From positions 62,001-126,000 of the forward strand of contig JBAMJV010002063.1 of assembly GCA_037951105.1 (NCBI GenBank): 64,000 nt of DNA. Direction: 5' to 3'. Every line of letters begins with the position of its first letter. Position 1 is the first letter of the stretch. This DNA is from Echinarachnius parma (lineage: Eukaryota; Echinodermata; Echinoidea; Clypeasteroida; Echinarachniidae). Below, piece after piece: positions 12,780-22,337 of this stretch. A program made the position numbers and the translations under genes. Under the pieces are notes generated by a model. That model did not search any database, was not told the origin of the DNA, and was given only the letters and a program-made list of their open reading frames with translations.

Positions 12780-13840
12780 ACACTTTTACTGCATTATTTT
12801 CTTACATGGGTATACTATTACACAAAATTACAAATTACAATTGCGCATTACAGTTACCCATAACTATGCACAAAAAGACACTTACAAATGTACATGACAA
12901 TTGACGTTGCCACTGTACCTTGTAAGTGTGTGTTATTATTACTTGATTAAAGAACACATTACAATTACATAGTACTAACGTGTTTTACAATTACACCACT
13001 GCGTGTTACAACACTATTAATGTACCAATACACAACACTGATGCACCAATGCACAACACTAATGTACCAATGCACAACAATATACCAATGCACAATACTA
13101 ATTCACAATTGTACACTTCTTTTCTTTTCTTTTTTCATTTTTTCTTTCTATTTTCATTTCTTTAACATGACAATTACACATCTACACATAGACGCGTACT
13201 AAAATAATTAAGTACAATGTACCAATATTCACTGTTGCACATATATGGACTCGTACTAAATTATTTAATACAGGTGTACATATTATAATTGCACAAGACA
13301 ATTTACATCGCAACTACACAATACAACTACAAATTTATTTTAATAGAATCCCCTCTCAAAGATGCCTATATTAAATTTAACCTTTGCACAATTTAAACAA
13401 AATAAAAGAAGATTGTGCAATTTGCACATATTTCTATACAAACTGAATACACATGTCCAGCATACAAGTGTGTATAGTGTGCATGCATAAATTATCAAAA
13501 TATCAACAAAGTGTATGCCCCTCTTCAGACGGACCGGTGATCGGGACTCCCGCCTCACTCACCGGTCCGCCTTCAGGGGGCGATATCTCCGACATAAACA
13601 TCTTGTATGAATATAACATTGCAAAATATTAAATACATATTTACACATTACAACTGCACACTACAGGTTACACGTTACAAACGCACACCATGACTGGACA
13701 TTAACACTTTACAACTGCACATTATAAATTCAATTACACTTTACAATTGACACACTTCACTGTTGCACATCTACACATGGACTCGTACTAAATTAGCTAA
13801 TACAAGTGTACACATTACAATTGCACAAGACAATCTACAT
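12780..13840. repeat. Complex AT-rich repeat, copy 1
   Basis: This block matches 20305-20890 (first half) and 29115-29645 (second half) in the same orientation. It is made of short GCACA and TTACAA phrases, a CT-rich stretch at 13110-13165 and a GC-rich hairpin near 13508. Relative to copy 2 it lacks the sequence around the junction at 13342, where copy 2 has an extra GAGGAAAATCCC hairpin, the LTR element and about 100 further bases. There is no ORF of substance. Confidence 0.8.
13508..13581. repeat. GC-rich nested hairpin in complex repeat
   Basis: GGACCGGTG (13531-13539) pairs with CACCGGTCC (13560-13568), enclosing CGGGA/TCCCG. GCCCCT (13517-13522) faces AGGGGGC (13575-13581). It stands out in an AT-rich setting and recurs unchanged at about 29290-29357. 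Confidence 0.75.
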
Positions 13841-13923
13841 CGTTAGATAATAGATTCTGACCATTGAGCAATGGAAACGAATGGGTTTCAGGGACGAACA
13901 CCACTGGCACTAGGGCGTTCTAT

Positions 13924-14265
13924 CAGTGTTGGGTCCAAGACCAGAGGGTCCGATATCAAGATCAAGATCAAAATCAAGACCACGATCCCCAGCTCAAGAT
14001 TGAGATCAGAACCTCTGAGATGAAGATCAGAAATGTCCGAGATTAAGAACAAGATCGAGAATACTGATGCCGATCTCGAGACTGGTCTCGAGATCAAGAT
14101 AGATCAGACAGTCCGAGATCAAGATCAAGACCAAGATCCGCAGCTCAAGATCGAGATCAGAACCTCTGAGATCAAGATCAGATATGTCAGACAAGATCGA
14201 GATTACTGATGCCGATCTCGAGACTGGTCTCAAGATCAAGATCGATCTCGAGATACCTAACACTG
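13924..14265. mobile_element. hAT-like MITE with GATCAAGATC motif clusters
   Basis: The ends are CAGTGTTGGGT and, inverted, CAGTGTTAGGT. The flanking octamers CGTTCTAT (13916-13923) and CTTTCTAT (14266-14273) differ at one base, consistent with a slightly decayed 8-bp target duplication. The interior is nearly all GATCAAGATC / CTCGAGATC-like motifs in tandem, with no ORF. Confidence 0.7.
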
Positions 14266-14275
14266 CTTTCTATAT

Positions 14276-14340
14276 ATAGCTCGGTCGGTAGATCACTTGT
14301 CTAGCAATCCACAGGTCGGGTGTGAATCCTGGGGGAAGTC
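14276..14340 (+). repeat. tRNA-like segment, possible SINE head
   Basis: TAGCTCGGTCGGTAGA resembles a pol III A box and GTGTGAATCC, about 45 bases on, resembles a B box, at tRNA-like spacing. The acceptor stem does not pair convincingly, so a functional tRNA is unlikely. A tRNA-derived SINE head or tRNA pseudogene fits better. It abuts the preceding MITE. Confidence 0.4.
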
Positions 14341-15157
14341 TCTTTTTCTTTGCTCCTTTTCATTTATATTATACATTATATTTCTGGTCAGTTTCCATGT
14401 ATGTTTGAAATTATCGGTTTATATAAATAGGCTAACCAAAATAATAAGAGCCCCAAAGAGTGACCTTTCAGGAACAATCTGGACAATGTTCTTAATTAAG
14501 AGAACACATTTGATGATACCCAATTGTTCACGACGAGAAAAAAAATACACAGTATAATACATTATATTAACAAGTGTGTGATCATTATTCTTGTATATTC
14601 CGGTAACTTAACTAGAATAATCTGATAAGGAATGGAATCAAAATATGCTGCACAGTTCAAGTACAAAGGTACATCTGACAAGTGTCCCATTTCTACACTA
14701 AATGAAGGAACCATTAGTGACTATAGACTACAAGTACGAGTACAACAAGGCATGAATCGCTTTTCCAAATTATGTTCATTACATCATAGGCATGATGGGA
14801 TAGACCCCCCCAAAAAAAAACATGTTATCGTCATCAACTTTCATGAACATTTTAAAAAGTTTTGAAGGAATTACATTTACCTTAGAGCTAGAAGATGAGA
14901 GGCAAAACAGTGACGTACCCATGAGAGTTTGCAAAGAGGACTTCAACCTGCAAGCGCGTGAGCCTCTGGCAGGGGTCCAGGGGGTAGAGTGTATGTGAGT
15001 GTGCATGTATCAAGCAATGTCAATGACCAGTCCACATGATTTTACAGAGGCTTGCCTCAAATCGTCAGGATGTAATTATTGTTGGCTAATAGTCGTGTCT
15101 ATAGTTGCTATAATGCTGTATACTGTATTGACGTGCGCAGAGCTCTTTTCACTTGCA
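14341..15157. other. No gene recognised
   Basis: Mixed sequence without terminal repeats or a supportable ORF. Confidence 0.4.
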
Positions 15158-15720
15158 CTTAAAGGGATAAAACAGATCTGGTCAAACAGTTAGTAACCAA
15201 CACTTGCACCGTATCATTACAAACTAATACTTGCACACCATGCCCACTATACAATACTCCACCATGTCCGAAAGGTACACAAACTTACACAGAACTAAGT
15301 TAGTAGGATGTTATCATTCAAAAGGTAGCCGTTTAACCCAAGAGGGCGCTCTCCAAAACCATACTGATTTCAACCATTTAAAAAATTTGTGAATGTAATG
15401 TTTGTTAAAATAATGATTCAATAGAGAGACCATCAACAACTATTTAAAAACTTCTGGTATATTTCCGAAAAAGTGTAGGCAATATATTGATAAATCAGCA
15501 TTTCTTCTTAAATTATTGAATACAATTTAATGTGGGTCCCACATTTATTCCAGTCGGATATATTCATTGATATTTCAGCTGTTTCTGAACTGATTTTTAT
15601 CAAATAAAGTTTGTTTTATCATTAAAATCACGTGCTAATCCAAATATTAAATTAAGTTTGTCATTTCTTCGCAAACAGATGGATTTTCGCTTCCATACTG
15701 TACTGACTGTAGATCTATAG
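15158..15720 (+). mobile_element. MITE, AGGGCGCTCT family, copy 2
   Basis: It shares the AAGAGGGCGCTCT block, AATAATGATTCAATAGAGA, and the ATCAAATAAAGTTTG block with 531-1041 (inverted) and 50160-50721. It starts with TTAAAGGGATA; the right end is less clear. Confidence 0.5.
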
Positions 15721-15762
15721 CAACTTTTTTGACATGTGCAAAAACTAACAAATTAGAACCCT

Positions 15763-16087
15763 TCAATTAAGCGATTCATCTAGAATATCCAAACGCTGTT
15801 TTAGCATTTTCCTTTCCTCTTCCATTTTCGTTCTCTTTGTTACTTCCGAGTTTTCTCTACGGGTGATTTCAGCTTTCAACCATTGTACTCTCTTAGTCTG
15901 ATCCACCAATTTTTGCTCTTCCTTAGGCAATTTTTTTTTAATATCATTCAGGATCTCCGCATTGGTCCTTTTTCGTTTCTGCATGCCTAGCTTTCTCACT
16001 TTCGGTTCCGGCTCGCAACGGTCTTCTGTCTGTACCTGTAAGGCCCTTTTCCGTTGCTTAATGACACCACCCTCTGAAGTTTTCCTA
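15763..16087 (-). CDS. Candidate terminal exon: basic coiled-coil protein, C-terminal 100+ residues
   Basis: On the minus strand an open frame continues upstream of its first ATG (15997-15999) to a pyrimidine-poor acceptor-like TATTATAG at about 16088. The stop is TGA at 15763-15765. The peptide starts KTSEGGVIKQRKRALQVQ, is rich in Lys, Arg and Glu, and its last 70 residues have the heptad-friendly composition of a coiled coil (KEEQKLVDQTKRVQWLKAE and on to ILDESLN). No domain is recognised. An AATAAA lies about 215 bases downstream on the same strand (near 15547). No upstream exon is identified. It is the most gene-like non-transposon frame in the window, but it could also be a transposon ORF1 remnant. 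Confidence 0.4.
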
Positions 16088-16224
16088 TAATAGTATTAAT
16101 CAAGAGCAATAATAACGACAAAAGGTGATATATCTGTTGTAATAATAATAATACAACTTGACATGTTTACTTATCATGATAATGTAAATAATGGTATAAT
16201 GCATAAGCTATAGGAATTCTGATC

Positions 16225-16390
16225 ATATTGAATTTCATAATGCAGGGTCACTTTTCATAACTCATAAGGATCGCTATTCATAATACAAAATCAGGATGGC
16301 TATTCATGAACATGAAGCAGGGGCGCTATTCATATTTCATATTTGGGGGTCACCATACTCATTACGGGTCGCTATTTATACAATATCATG
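16225..16390 (+). repeat. Minisatellite of GGTCGCTATTCATA motif
   Basis: Irregular copies of a GGTCGCTATTCATA-like motif (with GGATGGCTATTC and GGGGCGCTATTC variants). The same motif in reverse orientation fills 46020-46275. In both places it adjoins the repeat segment described next. Confidence 0.65.
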
Positions 16391-16394
16391 GTTA

Positions 16395-16540
16395 ATAATG
16401 GTAAATATATTACTCATTGCGGATATAGTATCAAAAATAATATCGCTAGTGATATTCGTTTGTCTCGCAATGTATGGTCAACATGGAATCTAAAAGATCA
16501 CGACGTTTCGTATGCCGCTGCAATACTTTGTCAAGTGATG
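16395..16540 (+). repeat. Dispersed repeat segment S, copy 1
   Basis: This about 145-bp piece (containing ATCGCTAGTGATATTCGTTT and GATCACGACGTTTCGTATGC) also occurs, inverted, at 40785-40924, 41250-41387 and 45905-46010. Its forward translation (IASDIRLSRNVWSTWNLKDH) keeps similar wording between copies but is not part of a larger ORF, so a protein function is not supported. Confidence 0.75.
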
Positions 16541-16566
16541 TATGTATGTATGTATTTACTTTTATA

Positions 16567-16790
16567 TGGCGACGCAATCAATTATGATTATTTACGCCAA
16601 ACAAAAGACATTTTTTATTTATTTTAAAAGTGTGTGTCTATTTATTATATAAGGGGCAAGGCGTTCAGCACCTGCCTTAGTGTCTATACACTAAGTTCGC
16701 GGAGGCCACGAAAAAACCCCAGCCCATGCTGGAGGAAACGTGGCTGCGTCCTAGGATGCTGAACGAGGGCGCACTCCCTGTCTCCTTGTT
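16567..16790 (+). ncRNA. Multi-stem structured module M, copy A
   Basis: About 220 bp folding into several stems. TGGCG(16567)/CGCCA(16595) encloses a small hairpin. CAAGG(16657)/CCTTG(16784) encloses CGTTCAGCA(16662)/TGCTGAACG(16757). Inside these are CTTAGTGT/ACACTAAG, CCACG(16706)/CGTGG(16739) and CCAGC/GCTGG. The single-stranded words TTCGCGGAGG, GGAAACGTGG and GGGCGCACTCCCTGTC are identical in copy B (39897-40099), while the stems differ but still pair. Whether it acts as RNA or as DNA, and on which strand, is unknown; ncRNA is a provisional label. Confidence 0.55.
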
Positions 16791-16857
16791 TAATTAAATT
16801 TATATTTTTATTTATTTATTTATTTTCTTTTTATTTATATTTTAATATAAAACTGGG

Positions 16858-16951
16858 CACATGAGGAAAGTCCCTCCTCATGTGTGTATATCAATATTCT
16901 ATTATATAAAATTATTTCACCTCGGGGAAATCCCTCCTCGAAAGTGAATAA
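16858..16951. repeat. Two hairpins with GAGGAAAnTCCCTCCTC-type core
   Basis: CACATGAGG (16858-16866) pairs perfectly with CCTCATGTG (16876-16884). The next hairpin has TTTCAC...GTGAA around CTCGGGGAAATCCCTCCTCG (16915-16948). Related cores occur at about 20893, 29690, 30487 and 31049. Confidence 0.65.
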
Positions 16952-16959
16952 AAGTATAC

Positions 16960-19900
16960 AATTATTTATAATAATTTATTACAAATGTAACCCGTATGTC
17001 ACACGTCCCAGGTTCATAAATAAAAGAATCACACGTTGGATCAAGTCTTAAAGAAATAATCTGGCAATGCCTTTATTAGCTCGTTGTCAATTAAGGCAAT
17101 TCAAAATAATATGATCACAATCAATGATCATACACACAATAATTCATGCATATAAAAAATATATGCTAACACTCAATATTACACTTGGTTCCTTTAAGCA
17201 AACTTACTTAATTATAATTATCCTAAAGCCGGCATTTAAAGCTTATTATCTAAAATTAAAGTTTATCGCGATTCTAATATTAAAGTTCTGTATATATATC
17301 GTTCCACGCTAATCGTAGCTGGAAGGTAAACTTGTATGTAGAAAAGAAGAGATGGTTGCAAACATCGCGCAGCCGAAGTGAAGTATATCAGACCCAGTCT
17401 GATGTCTGCATCGTTAAAGATGGGCTATACAAAAGAAATGAAATACAAAGCTTTCTCTAGTACAATACAACATACTAAATTATAACTACATAATTTATCA
17501 AGATATTTAATGCAGTCATTTAGCATTTAAACCCTATAGGTTTCTCAATAAAAGGTAATCCCAATTTAGCTTCTCATCGTATTTACTTATCAAAGAACAA
17601 CATAATGTTAGTAAATATATAATAACGCATGCAATAGTATATATGGTCAGAGTACATTCCATCCAACAAAGTTTTAGTGTCAATCACATTATAAGCCCGT
17701 AATGCTGTCGCAACACAAATAGTGAGCCTGCGTCTATCTGAGCGACCTGAACAGCATTACTTGATTCGGAGTTCCGCAAAAAGATCAACTTTAAGACAGG
17801 AATAATAATCGTATCATTATTATTCTAATAATCACTATAATATATATATAGTGCTATCATCTATATCGCAATTTGGATTAAATAGTGCATTCACGCGCAG
17901 CTCAACTCTCCTGGAATAAACTGTACCAGTGACCATGTACACTATAAATAGGGTGTTAGTAAACATAATATCATCATTCGCATCCATCCTACTCAGTCTG
18001 CATATTATGACTTACTCCCTCAGCCCTGTAATGGGCATCAAAACTATTTATAGCACAAGGGGTGTTTCCCCGACATAATAATCCATGACCTCAGTATCAG
18101 GTCAAGCCTTAAAGTGCGCCAATTCTAATGAAAATCACTCTATTTACAATATAATAAGCAGCTTTAATTTTCTTATTCAGCCTAACACATTCATAGCACA
18201 ATTTTCGTGAAACAATCAAGTTCACATACATCTGTACACTAATCTAAACGCTTAGCAGACACAATCTTTTAAAGTTATGACTCTCATCAAACATTCACTC
18301 CAAACAAGAGTTATCAAACGAGAATTGTATGTATATTGGAATTCTCGACTAACACTTCATTTAAAATATTTTATACAAGACTTATTCTGCATGCAATTAA
18401 ATAAACATAATTAATGCATCTAGTTACTCATATTACTTCTAAACAACCACATTCACACATTCGGAATGTATACAAAACAAAATGATCTGGCTTACCTATA
18501 AAAAAGAGCCAACACTCGTTCATTCTTCTGGCATCATCTCAAATAGTGACTATAATCATGTGACATCAATGTCTAACAACTCCAATTATATCGGGCTTCG
18601 AGGATAAGAATTAACTTCACTTTCCTCACACCAACGTTGTAATATTCAACTCCAAAACTATATCAATCAAGTTCTATAAACTGGAGTTTCATATAATAGA
18701 GTGACAAGAAAGGATTTTAAACAAATAAATCCTTTTTAAAACTTTAGGGCACACAATCCATCACTTAAAAAGAATGTCCAAACATGTAGTGAAGCAATGG
18801 CAGTCAGAAGGCAAATGGTGGTGAGCCCACTAAATCATATAGTTTTGTTAAACGTTAGAAAACTTTTTAACACACAAAAGTATATTTAACGTGCCTGACC
18901 AATCGGGAATTATCATCTTAACTAATGTTAATATCCCTTCATCTCATTGGCCCCTTATTTAATACATTCATGGAAGGGGCAATATAATTGGACAATGGTC
19001 ACTCCTTTGGGTGACCATAGTAAGGGGGGGGGGGATTTCAATAGGAGCCATGGTCGCTGTAGTCGACCAGTCCTATGAACAAAGGATCCATTTAAGAGGG
19101 CATGGACCTACATGTACCAGCACATTTATGAACATAACAAATAAATCACAGTTAAGGGCAGATCCACTTAAAGAGAATGTGTGGTACCTACTGAATACAC
19201 TCAAGGCAAACCACTTGTGAGTGAATATAATATATATATATATCCAAACTTAGGGTATCGATGTTGCAATAATGTTTCAATGTAATATGTTAAAACACAA
19301 CATTAATATTACCACTATATTCTCACATCAAAGTAGTGTTCAACCTTTAATACACTTATCATAAAGATTAATCATAACACACTTGTATATTACGATCAAG
19401 ATTACTGTATCAACTCTTCAAAATCGAATCAATTATCAGTGTTTCTGCAACTATAAACAACAATATCAAAAGTACATGCACAACGTACGTGTACATGTAT
19501 GTATTTAAAGTAATAACGTATAAAGTAAAGTACATTATAATACACTAAACTACAAAGTTCATATCATCATGTAGCAAACATAGTATGCTACCTTTAAAGC
19601 AATATATGTGTACACATCTAGTGCAAGGGGGCGGGGGGGGGGGGTATAAAATCAATAAAACTTAGCCATGAAAGAACTTCTCCCTAGCCAAACAAACGGT
19701 TCCTTCTTTAATAAATTTATGACAAGCGCTACTCATTGTGTCCTTCTGGACACTAATACCATCAAAGCCTAAGCTATAACCGGAATGACCACTGTTTAAA
19801 AGCCAACAAGCCCAAATTATAAGAGAGGGGGAAATGGATGAAGAGAAGAAAGAGAGGGCGGTTAATAAAGGGGATGGGGAGGCGTCGCTGATCTATAACA

Positions 19901-20304
19901 GCAAGCAATATAAAATGTATGAGGCATATACAGTAACCCAAATTTTAAGGGGGTTACACAAATACCATTGGAGTCTCCATCCACTTGGGATCCCCTCCCA
20001 GGTAAACTAATACTCCTAATTAACTATATATATGTTAACAAACAAACAACGAAAAGAATACAATAATGCAAGAGTTTATGCACCATGCATTCATATGCTC
20101 CATACATATCTTGTATGAATATAATAATATTACACATTACCAATACCCATTACGGGAGCGAATCACAATCACATATCAACATTACTTAATTTCCTTTCCT
20201 TTTCTTCTCAAAAAAAAAAAAAAATTAGGATAAGTCAGAATGTTATTTCAATCTAATTCCATATCTATATAATAAAAATAAACATGTTTGTGCACTTTAT
20301 ACAC
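16960..20304. other. Long AT-rich stretch without recognisable features
   Basis: No ORF over 70 codons has gene-like composition. There is a G run at 19025-19034, another near 19631-19643, and a short inverted GGTCACTCC/GGGTGACC pair before the first. I found no terminal repeats or RT/transposase motifs. It lies between two complex-repeat copies and may be part of a larger element. Confidence 0.4.
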
Positions 20305-20952
20305 TTTTACTGCATTATGTTCTTACATGGGTATACTATTACACAAAATTACAAATTACAATTGCGCATTACAGTTACCCATAACTATGCACAAAAAGTT
20401 ACATGTGTGCAAAAAGACACTTACAAATGTACATGACAATTGACGTTGCCACTTTACCTTGTAAGTGTGTGTTATTATTACTTGATTAAAGAACACATTA
20501 CAATTACATAGTACTAACGTGTTTTACAATTACACCACTGCGTGTTACAACACTAATGTACCAATACACAACACTGATGCACCAATGCACAACACTAATG
20601 TACCAATGCACAAAAATATACCAATGCACAATACTAATTCACAATTGTACACTTCTTTTCTTTTCTTTTTTTTCATTTTTTCTTTCTATTTTCATTTCTT
20701 TAACATGACAATTACACATCTACACATAGACGCGTACTAAAATAATTAAGTACAATGTACCAATCTTCACTGTTGCACATATATGGACTCGTACTAAATT
20801 AGTTAATACAGGTGTACATATTATAATTGCACAAGACAATTTACATCGCAACTACACGATACAACTACAAATTTATTTTAATCTAATTTACACTGAGGAA
20901 AATCCCTCCTCAAGCGTAAATCCAATTATATATTTATTTTATATTTACTTGC
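20305..20952. repeat. Complex AT-rich repeat, copy 2, left part
   Basis: This stretch is nearly identical to 12780-13340, then continues into a hairpin with core GAGGAAAATCCCTCCTC (20893-20914) whose outer stem is ATTTAC/GTAAAT. It is interrupted at 20957 by the LTR retrotransposon and resumes at 29007. Confidence 0.8.
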
Positions 20953-20957
20953 ATAGT

Positions 20958-21385
20958 AATGTAAACATGGACACGTAATGCTCACCTGAATGGCTGCAAC
21001 ACCGTTGCCCAAGTCGCCAACCAACAGCGTCATGATCCGGCTGGTAGTTGCAAGCCGGGCACAGGCTGGGCTGGTGGGGTGAGCGCCAAGACAGCCAGGA
21101 GGGCAACAGGTACAACCATCCAGGCCGGAGTCCACATTAACACTGGTCTTGCCTTGGTCATCTTGTACTCTCCACCACCAGCTTAGATACATACTACAAG
21201 TACAAGGGCATGGTCTAGTGGCCATACCCAATACATCGGCTATTGTGTCTATACAATACATGCATTCACCCATACTAGGTGCACTAGCTGTCATGCCTGT
21301 ATGCACAGGCATATATACAGTATATAATATATATCCAGGCTACTCCTAGGAAGAGAACAGTGTAATGCTATCCAACATTACAACA
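20958..21385 (-). repeat. 3' LTR
   Basis: Minus orientation: starts TGTTGTAATG, has a TATA-rich block (TATATATTATATACTG) about 50 bases in, then a short palindrome ATGCCTG/CAGGCAT. It is identical by eye to 28567-29006 except that it lacks 12 bases near the 3' side. A Cys-rich open frame of about 125 codons runs through both LTRs. Confidence 0.88.
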
Positions 21386-21398
21386 TTCCTCCCCATCC
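21386..21398 (-). promoter_or_regulatory. Polypurine tract
   Basis: Read on the minus strand this is GGATGGGGAGGAA, directly adjoining the TGTTGTAATG start of the 3' LTR. That is where the plus-strand primer of an LTR retrotransposon lies. Confidence 0.8.
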
Positions 21399-22337
21399 TG
21401 AAAAGGAGAATCCTAGCTGGTCTAAAGAAAGTTTCTTACTTTTTAAACAACATTACACAGTCACATAAAATCATATATTTCAAGTAATCAATTACAAGTG
21501 ATAGTGTATCACGTTTTAAATCCACCATAATCAAAGAATATCATATTCCAAATCTATACAATAATCCCAAAATAAATAATACAACAATTACCACAAGAAA
21601 ATACAAATAATTGCCTTCTAGCCACTGCCCCAATAAGGAGCTTCAAAAGGTGCCGGCCCGCGCGAGCCCCCATTGCGTGTGATCACCATGAGCTGGGCTC
21701 TGAGTCTAATGGACTCTTAACCATATACTCTAGCCCCTTCTGGGATCCACAGTGGGCATCAGCGCAAGGGCCACCCTCCATGAATGACTCTGATATTGAG
21801 AGCCCATCAAAATAATAGAGTTTGTGCACCCTGGCGATAAAGCTAATTAATCATAACCCACAACATAAATTCCAGGCTACTGTAACACCCCAAAGGTCCA
21901 AATAAACATTGGCAACTATATATTACAGCCTAAACATAAAATAACAAAGTAGCATATTGTACAAATGCTAACAAGTTGCATTTTAAGGACCACTCAAATC
22001 CACTTACATGTACTTATTGGACTCAATTCTCATCAACCAAAATTCTATTACTCGGACATTAAATATTCTTTCAATAATAGAACCATGTGCGTGAAACAGA
22101 CACATTGGTTACTTACAGTGCACACACTGCAAAATCACAGTACATAAATATTTACACAGTATAATTATTATTCTACAAACGTCATTCAAGTTTCAAACTT
22201 ATAATAGACATTAAAATCCATGGCCTGCTTGGCCACTTCTTAAGCGTGCTAGCTTGCACTTAAAAACAAAGTATGAATCTTTCGTAACTTCTATATCAAT
22301 AATAGCACTAATTTTCCTTCAAGTAAATCAACTACAT
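21399..22337. other. 3' internal part of the LTR element, non-coding
   Basis: No reverse transcriptase, integrase or other ORF of note on either strand. One GC-rich block (about 21640-21790) stands out. This is the segment between the L2-like insertion and the PPT, where pol would be expected in an autonomous element. Confidence 0.6.
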
